From: Telopea speciosissima
Lineage: Eukaryota; Streptophyta; Magnoliopsida; Proteales; Proteaceae
Direction: 5' to 3'
DNA length: 64,000 nt
Assembly (NCBI RefSeq): GCF_018873765.1
Contig: NC_057923.1
Location: 58,832,593 to 58,896,592, forward strand
Shown here: one piece after another, positions 44,687 through 56,420 of the stretch
Layout of the letters: each line of letters opens with the position of its first letter
Position numbering within the stretch: position 1 is the first letter of the stretch
Program-made: the position numbers and the translations under genes
Notes under the pieces: generated by a model
Seen by the model: the letters and a program-made list of their open reading frames with translations, nothing else
Told to the model about the DNA's origin: nothing
The model's database searches: none

Positions 44687-45833
44687 TTAAGAGAAGCTGA
44701 TTTGATATTTGGGTTGTTTGTTGGGAGAGAAAAGACCCCAATGTTTCTCCAGCTCTGGAGTCTTTTGGTTCTCATCAAACATGGCAAAGATATAAGTCTC
44801 TATAGGTCTTCCAGGCCTTTTAGGAGTACCATTCTTCACATGTTGAATCAGTTTTGAATTGTAAGTTTGTGCATTTTGCACCGAGGTCCCAACATGTCCT
44901 TCAGTTGGCCAACCAGTCTCTGATACAACTAGCTCAACAGAACCACCACCATTCTTCTCAAGAGCAGAGTAGAAAGCATCAACCATAGCATGAAAAAGGT
45001 TTTGGTACCCTCGTCCACCATCTGGAACCACAACTGATGGAGAAGTAAACAAGGCATAGGGAAGCTGGATGTCACGTTGGTTATCTTTGTAACTGAAGTA
45101 AGGATACACATTAGCAAGAAGTGGTGCACCATTGCTAGCAAGGAATCTTATAATTGGGTCTATAAAGGACTTCACATCGTCTCTGAAGGCACCATGGGAT
45201 GGAGGGTAAGTGTTTGTTAGGATTGGAGAATAAGTTGCCGTTGACACTTTGATTTGGTTTTGTAGACCAGCTGATGCAATTGCACTTTGTATATTTCGCA
45301 TTGCAGGGAGAACAAACTGAGCTTTGCCGTCGCCGTCGCTGGGAAGTACTTCATTGCCGACGGCAATATACCTAAATTAAATTTTTTTTTTTCGGATGAA
45401 TGGTTAATATATTCAACAAAGCCCAGGAACTCTTTCCCCCAAAAAAATGGAAGAAAGAAAGAAAAAAAAAAAAACAGAAGCAAAAGATGGAGTAAACTCC
45501 ACAATAAACAACGGCATATCCCTACAGCTGAATCAAGTTATAAGGAAAATCCGTATGATTAATACCTGAATTTGACACTAGGTGAGTAGGCTTTTACGTT
45601 CCTTTGTACCCAATTATTTGCAGTGTTAGTACTACTTGCTATGCCTTGAAGCTGATCGTTTGGGACATCCAAGATGAGTTCAATGTTGGAGTCTCTAAGG
45701 GCTTGGAGAGCTGCATCATTTGGAGCATAAAGCCTCATTCTTCCAATGTTTGATGATTTATAAAGATTCACAACTTCCCGTGGAGATGGTAAATTGTTAC
45801 CTAGTGATCCATAACAAACGCCTATTTGTGCAC
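44687..45833 (-). pseudogene. Glucan endo-1,3-beta-glucosidase (GH17), gene 3: no signal-peptide exon, gained intron
   Basis: Exon 2 is present in two pieces, 45566-45833 (268 nt) and 44687-45371 (685 nt). They sum to 953 nt, exactly the exon 2 length of genes 1 and 2, and are separated by a 194-bp GT-AG insert. Spliced, the frame is open from [13 protein letters not shown] to YQISFS. The acid Glu in [11 protein letters not shown] and the nucleophile Glu in VVSETGWPT are kept. The signal-peptide exon is not found within the following 2.2 kb; the sequence after the AG acceptor at 45834-45835 diverges from gene 2 and runs into LTR-like sequence. The domain could still be transcribed, but without exon 1 the product would not be secreted normally, so I call it a probable pseudogene. 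It is the closest paralogue of gene 2. Confidence 0.85.
45372..45565 (-). other. Recently gained intron (194-bp insertion with AGGTAT duplication)
   Basis: On the minus strand the coding sequence reads AAATTCAG|GTATTAATC at the left junction and TTAATTTAG|GTATATTGCC at the right. Removing everything between the bars restores AAATTCAGGTATATTGCC, encoding KFRYIA, which matches genes 1 and 2 at this spot; neither has an intron here. AATTCAGGTAT and AATTTAGGTAT flank the insert as an 11-bp target duplication with one mismatch, so the duplicated AG|GT provides both splice sites. A TTAAC branch-point-like motif lies about 35 nt before the acceptor. The inserted element has no recognised family. Confidence 0.8.
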
Positions 45834-46104
45834 CTGCATTAGATTGAGAAAAAAACTAGGTTGGTTTTGAATGGAGGAGAGAGTGAAGTAACAACTATGT
45901 CATTTTCATTGAAAAGTGAAGTGATAGTAATGAAAAGAAGAAAAAAAAGGAAGAAGCCTCAATAAAGAGATTTCAAGTGGGAAATCTGTCTCTGAGTTTG
46001 CTGACAGCCAAAGGTAGAGGGATTATCACAATAATCAAAACATTAAACCAGCAATAAATCGGCTCAAGAACGCAATGGCAAAACCATATCTTTGATATCA
46101 CATG

Positions 46105-46492
46105 TTGGATTTGAATCCTTATTCACACAAACATAAAATTGAATGTTGTCTTTGCGTTCATGAATCACAAACAATAGAGAGAGAAATAATATATACCGTT
46201 CACCATTGGAACTTCTAGGTTTCTCCCTCTTCTTCTCCGTCAATGTTTCTCAATGATGGTATCGATATGATAACCCTTGAGACAAAGGGAGGACCTAGAG
46301 TCCTATTTATAAAGATAGTAATGCAAACTCCCATCAAGGTATGTGAGATATGGCAAGATTTTATTCCCTTAGTTGGATAAGAATGAGTTTCGTAATTAAA
46401 TCAAAGTCTACATTGAAATATACTTTGCAAACAAATTATGGTCATGTGGGACAAATAATTGGAATTAAATAATTAATTCCTATACTACAATA
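46105..46492. mobile_element. LTR-like insertion upstream of glucanase gene 3
   Basis: It starts TGTTGGATTTGAATCC and ends near CCTATACTACA, with an internal TTTATAAATAGG (minus) TATA-like box. The duplicated block resumes at about 46500. No target duplication was confirmed. It occupies the region where the exon 1 and promoter of gene 3 should be. Confidence 0.4.
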
Positions 46493-46499
46493 GCGAAGA

Positions 46500-48020
46500 C
46501 TTCCTTGTCAAAAAAAAACAATAGCAAAGACCTGACTGACTTGGTAAAAGCATAGAAGTCAGATTTTATGGATTGGTGGTAGAACAATTAAGCCAATGGC
46601 CCTTGGAAACAACTGCTTCCTTATAGAAAGTCTCCAAGGACAAATTGATGTTGCTGGCAGAATGAGGCCACTTGGTTCTACAATTTCCCTTCAATTCTAC
46701 ATGGAATGAGGTCTTAGTCTTCTATTTATTGTATTGATAATGCCCACCACTTACTCCAATCGTGCATTATGGAGGACTCAGTCAAGATAATCAGATTCTT
46801 CAGGGCATCCTGAGATGAGATCATTGTTCAGTTTAAAAAAGGGCATACTCAGTGCACAAGGCTCCTGCCACTGCAGGGTCTAGGGAGGCTCATAATGTAC
46901 ACAGCCTTACCCCTGCTTTCACAGAGAGACTTTTTTCCAGACTCGAACCAGTGACCACTTGGTCACAAGATCATTGTTCAGTTTCTGAATGATAAAAGAA
47001 ACCCTTTATTGCTCACTGCATTCACCGTAGATGTAAACTAATTTGGCAGGTCTTACTATAAGTTTCAGTTCCAGACAAGCTCCTAGGCTTTCTGGTCCAA
47101 GTTCCTTACCTGGTTTAAAAAAATCATGACACAAATTGGGCTCCATCAGCTTGACCAGGGAAGAAGAACTGTGTAGTCACTTTGAGCAAAACAGCTTCCA
47201 TGACTTGAATTGAGTTGGGACCTCCTCTATCCAGAATCACTCTCATTATGAAAGCTTGAGTTTGTCACTCAGGACTCGGAATACCACTGTGGTAAAGTTG
47301 ATAGTTTGTTTTTTCAATTTAGTTAAGTAATGTTTTCACAATTTCTACCACATAAAAATGATAAGTCACAGAAAGCTAGCACTAAACAACAAAAATGATT
47401 TACCAGCAGATTGTCAGGCCCAATATGTGTACATAATAACCTTTAAATATAAATTAATGCAATAATTGAAAACATATTTTCATGTCTATGGATTAAAATA
47501 TTTAGTTTTGGTACTGATATACATAAAAAATACCCCTCCAGTAGATGATCGACACGTGGCAGAAGACTACTTAAACTCTCAACCGTCAAAGGATTCAAAG
47601 CTCTCTCATCACACATCTGTTATTGAGAGAGCGCCCCATTACAAAGAAAGGGACTCCTCCACCGCCTCTCCTCCTATGAATATGAAGATAAAGCTTAAGA
47701 TAAGTGGTTGGAAAAAATCCAGGCAACTCAAAAACGCTCTTTTCGTACTCCCTCCACAAATGATTATATGTTGCTCAGGTCTGACTTATGCATCGGGAGT
47801 CCCCCTCGAAGTCCGCACCAGGTCTCTTCAGTGTCTTTTATCATTTTGCAGGACGTCCACATCATCGGGTCAGATTTCAGCTGCAACAGGTACAAAGAGG
47901 AAGCAACCCTTTAGAAAAAGTACTGGAAATTTTTTTCCTAGTCTGCAAAGTTCCTTACTGCACACTTGATCGTGCAACCTGGAAGGGCAACGTGGCAATT
48001 CCAGGCATTGATATATAGAG
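46500..48020. repeat. Upstream arm of duplicated block, copy B
   Basis: Co-linear with 40530-42560. It contains its own insertions relative to copy A: a SINE (46835-46967) and about 370 bp at 47530-47900 (TACCCCTCCAGTAGATGATC to TTTCAGCTGCAACAGG) of unknown origin. The open frame 47466-47969 spans copy B sequence and that insert and is not a convincing gene. Confidence 0.85.
46835..46967 (-). mobile_element. tRNA-derived SINE (same family as 9989-10138)
   Basis: Perfect 17-bp target duplication AGATCATTGTTCAGTTT at 46818-46834 and 46968-46984. On the minus strand it reads GACCAAGTGGTCACTGGTTCG (box B-like) through CTGCAGTGGCAGGAGCC to a T run. It lacks the first ~20 bp of the other copy. The empty site is seen in copy A at 41546-41570. 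Confidence 0.95.
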
Positions 48021-50037
48021 AATGATCACGTATTGGCATGCACCCTCTCAATAGTCCTGAATCTTTCAATGCTATATTATTCCACTTAGCCAACTCCATT
48101 TACGCTGAAACATGACATGTGAACAGCAGACCCCAGAATCACTACCTGGACACGATTTCAGTCCCATTTGACTGCATGTGGCGGAACTAAGTGCCTGTCC
48201 AAAGATTCCACAGTGGACGGGCAGTCAAGGAAAATCACTCTAATAAGTAAATATACATTATCTGTATACTTTGGAAAATTATTAAAGTCACAAGGGTTTC
48301 TTAATTTCTCTAATATAACAAGACATTTACCCTTTGGTACATCTTCTACAAACTTTTAATGTAGGGGTAAATATGTCATCTTAAAATCTCCATATTCTCC
48401 TCCTCCGAGTCCTCTCCTTCAAGTCTTCGGCAGCAGTTGCAGGTTGCAACAATAATGATGGCAACTGTGGCAACAGCAATGGAGGTGGCATCCCACTAAT
48501 CTCTCTCCCTGTTCCTCTATCCATCAATGTCTTCCTTTCTTGGTTTCTAACAACCTCTGCAAACTCCGGTGATGTTTTGAGGGGAACAAGTTCACAGTTG
48601 GGGTTCAACAGTCGCCAAATTCTAGGTTCAGACTTTGTATTTTAAGGCTTAGGCTTCTTAATTCAAGGTTAATGATTGTTAAGGTACTAAGGTTTCATGG
48701 TGTTTCCAAGGAGAAAGAAGATAATGTTGTCACTTCTAGGAAAGTCACAAACGATTATGACCCCAATAACAACCCATTTTTCAGAAAAAATCTCCCTGGA
48801 ACAGTAAGAAAAAAAGGGTTCTTACATATCCGCTCTTGAAACCCATTCCCATGCTACTACTTTTATGCCTCATGGACAGGATTATTTGGCATTAATGACC
48901 GTTGGATTAATGGGGAACTCCTTGGACAGGCAACTAGTCAAATTTGTTGGCTTATACCGACCAAATGACCTACAACATAAGGGGTCTTCCTATGCTATTG
49001 GAGTACAGTCCTTGCTGTTCAAATAGTTTCACATGGAGATCAAGTTGGTCTGAAATTTAGAACATGACTAGGTGACGTTCTGGAAAAGATCTAGACCATA
49101 TTTGGGCACTTTCAAAACTGCTGCCATGTGGCAGTTATTGGCAGTTGAAGTGGGCATGTGGGAGAGGGTTCCTTCAACAGGTGCGCATGAACCCTTGCCC
49201 CAGAAGGTTATATAGTGCATAACTAATAAATTCAATACTTATTACTAATAATTTTATTAATGTTCTAGTTAGGAATGCAAATTCTTATCTCAGCCCCAAC
49301 ACAGCCCATACTCAACCAAAAGCTTTTAAAAGTTATAGGCCAAATTTCACTGCAATGGAATCTAGAGACATTTCTTCAACTTTTTCGCATTGAACTCATT
49401 TATGAGGTTTTTCCCCCAATTGTTCATGAGTCATGACTCAAACTTGAACAATAAGGTAGGTATGGTGTCCTTTATAACATGGACCCACCCACATTTTCTG
49501 TATCGCAGGTGGTGACAAGTCTAAACATCACCAGCTATGATGGCATTTACCATGCAAGGACCCATAGAGATGCACCATCGAGTTGTCACTTGGATTAAGG
49601 TTAAGGATACATATATGACCCTAAATTTAACCCCCCCCCCCCAAATGTGCTAACCTTAAGACAGAGCAGTTCAAGTTATCAGGTCAGTTGAAAGGTGGGA
49701 AACACCAACCCACCAGGTTTCTACCCCAGCATGCCCATTCATCTATAGAAAGTGTGAATATCTCCCTAACTGGCACTTGAATGGACATAAAAATTTCAAA
49801 AACAGAACACTAAATTACTGATAAACAAGTCTGTAAAATGAGAATATTAACTACTCAAATTGAACTAGAAAACAAGAAAGATAAATCAATAGTCAAAGTA
49901 AAATGCACAAGCCATAAAATAATCAAAAACTCTCAATGGACATGCTAGATTTCAGTTAACCCACCTCGAAGAATTTTTTTTCAAGAAATTAACTATATAT
50001 ACCAAACTAATGAAATTTAACTATCATACAAAATTAA

Positions 50038-50210
50038 GGACCGAGTTTTCCTCCATCCAAAGTGAATGGGATTCCATTCATCGCGGAGCGGGAGAAGGCG
50101 GGAGGGGGTATCAAGAGGGCATTTTGGGAACATACTAAAACCCTATAGGGGTTTGTGAACCCTAGGATGGTGGGTGAACCGTCCTCTTTGGGTGGAGAGA
50201 AACTTAGTCC
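50038..50210. mobile_element. Mutator-type MITE, family B
   Basis: It starts GGACCGAGTTTTCCTCC and ends GGAGAGAAACTTAGTCC. The perfect 9-bp target duplication CAAAATTAA lies at 50029-50037 and 50211-50219. This is the best-defined member; relatives lie at 1017, 36886 and 57469. Confidence 0.92.
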
Positions 50211-50924
50211 CAAAATTAATATAAACCAACAATTCTAAAATTAAAAGGAAATCCAAAGAAAACTGAAACCATGACTGAAAATCAAAGGAAATGACCTATG
50301 TAATCTCCGAAAGCATCAAGGTTGAAATGCTCCGACTGTGCTAGATATTTGTGCCAGGAATTTCCATTATTTAGCATTTAAAAAATGAAGTGTCAGACAA
50401 GAAAAAAAAAATGCTTATATTTTCAATGAAAATAAAGAAAAAAATCTAATAAATCAAATTTAGCCTCAATCCATGAATTGAAAGTGTACGAAAAAAGAAA
50501 TTATAAGAAATCCATAAAAAATAAAGAGAAGAATAGAAATATTGCCTTCAAAATCATCTGAATGTCCTCAATAAAGGTGTCTTAGCATCCCCAAGGCTGA
50601 TGTGCAATGCTTTCAAGTTCTAATGGACAGCTGAAGCATAGGTCAAACTGTCAAACCATATAACCCTCATGTTCCTAGTACAGAGTCTTAATCCAATTGT
50701 TAATTGTCTGTAGAAAATCACCAGAGGGTGTGAGTATCCACAGGTTTCCATGTGCCAATGGGGGTTTAATAAACCAAGGAAAAATGATAGAAGATCCCAA
50801 TTTCAAGCCCTTGAAGTGATTTCTCTATAGAAGAACCCATTTACAGCAGAATATAGGGTTTTTTGTATTGAAAATTACAAATAGCCAGGGGCAGGCCTAA
50901 AATGACCTTAGGAGAAGTGGTGAG

Positions 50925-51050
50925 GAAATACATGCATAGCTTAGGCATTATATCAAGTATGACCTTGAATAGAGCTGATTGGAGGGCAAGGATCCACGCA
51001 GCCAACCCCAGTTAATTGGGATAAGGCTGAGTTGTTGTTGTTGTTGTTGT
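50925..51050 (+). mobile_element. Au-like SINE 3' end
   Basis: GGATCCACGCAGCCAACCCC, then TTAATTGGGATAAGGCTGAG and a (TTG)n tail at 51031-51050. This is the characteristic 3' end of plant Au-type SINEs. The 5' part with the polymerase III promoter is not recognisable, so it is truncated or diverged. Confidence 0.75.
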
Positions 51051-52022
51051 GATATGTGCAAGTTTGGGAGTGGGAATAATAAATTTTTCCAAAAAACGGG
51101 TTCTAGAAGCAAATATTGGTGGTGATTCAAGGAGAAAACTGAGTTAGAAATAAAATTCAGAACACACCATTTCAGCAAAAACCGGCAATATCAGTCAGCC
51201 AACCAACTATGATACCAATTAACAAGTTGATCGACCAATTAATCTGAAAACCTTCCAATCAACTATTGAATTAAGAAAAGGGGATCTCCACTACTGGTTT
51301 AATCTGCCAAGTCAAGTCAGTGGAGCCATATGGCACTTAAAAGTTCTACAAAGAAATGTTATCAAATGACATGATTATCTTTTTATTTTGTTTTATTTTG
51401 GGGGGGGGGTGAATTGTTTCTGGAAATAAGAAAAGGACTCCACAGAGGGTTTTGTCTTTTTAATGAATAACATAAACACCTGTATGAAAAGTTGAATCCA
51501 TGAAGAGGTTACAAATGACCCAAGTCAACATTCAGAAAGCCAAAGAGAAGAAAATTTTAAAATTTCCAAACAAGAAGATTTTGACTAAAAAATGGGCCTA
51601 GTAAACAGATTGCAATGCCCTTAAGAGTTCCTATTTGTAATAATCCATACTTCCATGCTGCTTGGAAGACAGCCCTTCTCCATTAGAGGTGGGTCAACCT
51701 TGGGTTGACTAGTCCTGTCAAACAAAAATAAACTGGGTATCATCAAAATCTTCTTGTAAATATAAGAATATATTTTTCTGCCATGACTATTGGTTATTAG
51801 AGGAACAATGGGTCTACCAATTATATATTTGAGCTTAGAGTACTTGGGGAAAATTGCAATATCAAGTGTAATATTGGTCAAAATTAATGTATGGAGCTCT
51901 TGACCAGCATAGAGCAAAATATGGTTTCAAGAAAAGGTATACACAGCAAGAAGAAAATGAGGAAGAGTTCCAACTGAGCCAACCCTGCAAAAAGGTTTTC
52001 AACTTCCACTATTAAAGATATG

Positions 52023-52197
52023 GGGAGAAGAACACTTCCTGGTCATGTGGCCAGCATGGCTCCTGCGCCTAGACACAGTATAGCCCCACCCCCATGGAAA
52101 GGCAGAAATCCCGCCCAGGACAATGCATGCTCGTGCGCTCCCATTGGCCAACGTGCACATGCAGGCTCTAGAGACCCAGGCAGCGATCTCTTTCGCT
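52023..52197. mobile_element. Mutator-type MITE, family A
   Basis: It starts GGGAGAAGAACACTTCCTGG and ends near CAGCGATCTCTTTCGCT. Flanks AAAGATATG (52014-52022) and AAAGATATA (52198-52206) match 8/9. 175 bp, no coding capacity. Confidence 0.8.
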
Positions 52198-53735
52198 AAA
52201 GATATATCTGTTTCCTTAGGGCATGAAAAAAATATAAAGGGGCAACTAAGCTGCTTAGATGGTCTATATTCCATTCTTGGATAATTTAGTTTCTCTTCTT
52301 TAAAGGTTGTTTTTGTGATTTTTACATCATAGGGCAATATTTTGTAGAAGGGATTAATCATTTTCATGTTAGTTCTATTTATTATGTTCTAATTTTAAGT
52401 TGTACTGGCGCATTTTAGTAATTAGGCCAATGAGGAAACGGAGATCTTGTTATTCACACTTTTACTTAGACCTTGCATTTTAGGGGCCAAAACTGCCCCT
52501 TTTGTTTGATTTTGAGCCATAAATGTGATGTGATTCAGGAGAGATATGGCCAAAATATCAGCAAGTTATCAGTTTGTAATGGAAATTTATTTCCAACAAG
52601 TTTAAATAGGAGTCCAAGGCTCTATACTCCTCAGGCTTCAACTTTTTACGTGACTATTTGGAGCGTTATGTGTTTCTACAATGCTTGAGAAGTTTCTATT
52701 CTCCCAATGGTTTGAAGCTATCTAAGCCTATGTGAGATACATTAGAAGGCTTAGCGATACATAGAAGAATTAATCTATTCTATTTACTTATACAATTCAA
52801 GTTAAGCATTAAAATCTTTTTCCCAAGAAATTTAATAAAGTATTACAAAGCTAGCACCTGCTAGCCATTGCATTTTCAGTCATATAAACAATAGCCCAAA
52901 CAAAGTAAATGTACCATATTATGAACAGAAAACGTTGATGAAACAAGGCAAGCACCCGCTAGTCTTTGAGCTTCCCTGACAATATGAATACCATATTTCT
53001 TTCCCAGCACTTCATGCCCATAAAAATTTAATAATTTTTTTCCTGCAGAGGAAATTTATTCACAAATCACAAGATTGCTATCAGAAGACTGATTATTTCT
53101 CTAAGTAACTTGAAAATTCAGCGCCTTGAATTTGGATGACAACAGAAACCCTCAGGGAATCTAAAAACATAATATTTATATAATAATTATACAAGCATAT
53201 CAGAAGCACTTATGTAGAAAGAATTAAGGGGACAAAGCTAAAAATAATTATGACAGAAAGTTGTATAACGGAAGATCATTCCAAAAAAAAACTTAATACG
53301 CTGAGAGAGGCAGCAGGAATGAAAACATTTGACTTACATTGTTAAATGCTTGAAGGCGCAGAAAAAATGAGTGTCATAATTCTTCATGCTGCTGATGATC
53401 AGAAATCATCTCATGACTATTGATTTAAGGCATCTCTTATGTCGACCCTTCCATTGCTGTGTCATGAAATGATATCTCTTGCACGCCTATTTTGCCCCTC
53501 CTGGATTTGTTGATGATATTAACAATGTAGAATCAGGGGTCACCAGCATCGATCTTTGTTCCCCTAAACATAACCATCAATCTGTGGCCCTAATTATGAC
53601 CGACATCCTTCATGGGAATTTTCAAATGTGCCTCAATCTTCAAGAATATGGTGCTTCCATCTCATTGCTGAATAACAACACCAATATCAAATCTCTTTTT
53701 GGTTAGTCTGAGAAGCATCATCTGGCTTCAATCTG

Positions 53736-56420
53736 TCACCAATAGTCTTTACAAGAACAAGAACCTTCAATGAAACGATGGAAGCGAATAGGATCTCTGA
53801 GAACAATCTCTCTGTTTTCCACCTTAGAAAAGAATTTCATTGTTGTATGGCAATCATGGCAGACCCTCAAGTTCTTCATCACTCTTATAGGAGCTGACTT
53901 TGGCAAATCAAGTATCCCGAGGACCACAGCTAACTTCTCACTGTGGTAGTTCACCACCAGGCCATTCTTTTGATCTTGCTCAGAGGTTTCAAAAGCAGAT
54001 GTTTCATCAACATAACCAATTTTTTTGATCTTCTCCAACATTTCTTCCAACTTAGCATAAATAGCTTGACACTTTGGGTGGGATCTGTCACCTGCCACAA
54101 AAGAATTAACAGTTGTCCCAATTTCAATCCAACTAAGTCCAGGTTCCTTCTTAACACCTCGATTTTTCATCAAGTCTCTGATTTCCATCGCTAGAAGTTT
54201 TATGCCAGAATCCAAGTAAATATTGTAGAGAAGAACATAGGAGGCAGCAGCTTGTGGTTCGAGCTCAATGACTCTCTCTGCAATGCGTTTCCCCATGACA
54301 GTGTCCTTGTGGACCCGGCAAGAACCTAACAAGGCCCGCCACATCACAGGGTCATCCTTGAAGCCTGAATTTATAATGAAGTTCTCAGCATCAGCCAGTC
54401 TTCCAGCACGACCAAGAAGGTCGACAATGCATGAACAGTGCTTAACGTTTGGATTCATAACATGGTCTCTCTTCATGCTCTCAAAATACCTGCATTCAGA
54501 TACAAGGAGTGTTCACTCATTAAAACTGGCAGATACAATAAATCTCTTTGGATATGGATTGCAAAAACAGATTGCTCGACAGGCAAGGAGATCATGATCC
54601 TGCATACCAAATGAACACATTCAAAGTTTCTATTCTATCAAATTTTCCTGTAAAAGTTGAGAAATATACCGGAATCCGTCATCCACAAGACCACCGTGGC
54701 TACAGGCAGTAAGAACTCCAAGATATGTAATGTGGTTAGGTGTAATCCCCGAATCCTTCATGCTCTCAAAAAGGCTGAGAGCTTCCTTTGCACAGCCATG
54801 CTGAGCATGGCTAGAGATCATCACAGACCAAGACACGACATCAGGGTTCCTTGTCTCCTTGAATGTCAGGTTAGCAGCATCTATATCTCCAGACTTCGCA
54901 TACATGCAAATCTGTGAGTTTGCAACAATTGTGTATTCTGCAATTCCAGTTTTCATGGCATAGCACTGGATCTGCTCACCAGATCTTGCAGCAGCCAAAT
55001 TTGCACAGGCACTTAGCACACTTGATATTGTGAATTCATCTGGTTTCATTCCAGAAGTGAGCAATTCGGAGAATAAATTCAATGCAAGCTCAAATTGGCC
55101 ATTCCGGACACAACCCCCAATCATGGACGTCCATGAGACAATATCTACTTTTAAGGTTGAATGAAAACATCTCAACCCATCCTCTGTTGAACCCAAAAGT
55201 GAGTATAAGTCAATAAGTGTACTTCCAATGAATTCATCAGATTGGAGATTGTTCTTGAAGATTTGAGCATGAATTTGCTTTCCATAATCAATAGCTCCAA
55301 CTACATTACAAGCTTTAAGTATGCTTGAGAATGTATACTTTGAAGGCTTCATACCTTTTTTTCGCATTTTAGAGAATAGATTCAGGGCTTCATCTGCAAA
55401 TTTGTCAGAGACTTCAGTCTCTGATCGGAAGAACCCTGCAATCATGGCATTGAACGTGACAACATTTGGGTCAGGTATGAGCCAGAAAATCTTGATTGCA
55501 TCATCCAGGTCCCCAATCTTTGCATACATATCAAGCAATGCAGTCGCAACAAAAACATCAAAATCCAGCCCAAGTTTGATCGTGCAGCCATGAAGCATTT
55601 TTCCAATTACTTTTGAACCATGAAAGTTCGAGCAGCATGCTTTTATTACGCTGCCAAGGGCAAAAGTATTCAACTTAAATCCAGATTGATACATTTGAAT
55701 AAGAACTTTCATCATTTCATCATTTGAACCAACTTGAACATAACCAGCAATCAATGAATTCCAAGAAACATCATCTAACTCATCAGAATTATCAAACAAG
55801 CACCTTGCTTGATCAATGCGTCCACACTTCGAATACATGTCAATAAGTGAATTGGTTAAGAAGACTTGGTCACCCAAACCGCTAATAGTAATCAACCCGT
55901 GAATGAGCTTTCCCAGTACAATATTCCCTGCTCGAGCACATACACTCAAAGCAGTAGCATATGTGAACTTATCCAGTTTTATACGAGCCACTCTAGCTTC
56001 ATTGAACACTTCCATGGCTTTATGATAGAAACCCACTTGTGAATATCCAGAAATAAGGGAATTCCATGAAATAATGTCCTGTCTAGGCATTCTATCGAAC
56101 AATTGGCGAGCATTATCCATTTCACCACATTTGCTATACATATTCAATAGGTTGTTTTCCAGGAACATACAGGATTTGAAGGATGTCTTGATCATACGAG
56201 CATGTACAAGCTTCCCAAGGATCAGAGACCCAGTTCTTGTGCATGATTGGAGGAGAGCCGTAAAAGTGGCAGAGTTCATTGAGATACCCAGATGAAATTC
56301 CTGGGGATTTTCGGTCAGGGGTTGTCGGATATAAAACATTGTGGCATACCAGTTTTTGGGCTGTCTGAAGAAAATTAGGCGTTCTGATAACCCATTATGG
56401 CATTTGCGAGAAAACTGCAT
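53736..56420 (-). CDS. Pentatricopeptide repeat protein, PLS-DYW class
   Basis: Exons 54670-56420 (ATG at 56420) and 53736-54489 flank a 180-bp intron (GTATAT to ATGCAG); joining gives GFRYFESMKRDH in frame. The product has 834 residues. After a ~50-residue N-terminus, probably an organelle transit peptide, come tandem P, L and S repeats from about residue 50 (LLQSC, NNLLNMYSKCGEMDNARQLF, DIISWNSLISGYSQVGFYHK, and so on), then E/E+ motifs and a DYW deaminase domain. The domain has zinc-ligand motifs HSEK at 766-769 and CHDCH at 794-798, then HRF, CSC and the terminal DYW, all intact. Such proteins bind single-stranded organelle RNA and edit C to U. Target and orthologue were not determined. 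Confidence 0.95.

Larger units (their letters stand above)
48030..53735. other. Gene-poor intergenic region
   Basis: I find no convincing gene. 48381-48608 (minus) has a short frame with PLKTSPEFAEVVRNQERKTL that could be a decayed or captured coding scrap. Separate entries cover a MITE at 50038, a SINE end at 50925 and a MITE at 52023. Homopolymers occur at 49630-49641 (C) and near 51401-51410 (G). 52870-53735 is AT-rich and is the 3' flank of the PPR gene. Confidence 0.4.

Noticed and set aside
45217-45504. 95-residue minus-strand frame across the glucanase gene 3 insert
   Set aside because: Out of frame with the glucanase and composed largely of the insert's poly-T and poly-A runs.
47466-47969. 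167-residue frame in duplicated arm B
   Set aside because: It spans arm B sequence plus an inserted segment absent from arm A; no domain and no conservation of the frame.
53943-54597. Plus-strand frames over the PPR gene (also 54657-54917, 55321-55593)
   Set aside because: Antisense shadows of the PPR coding exons.
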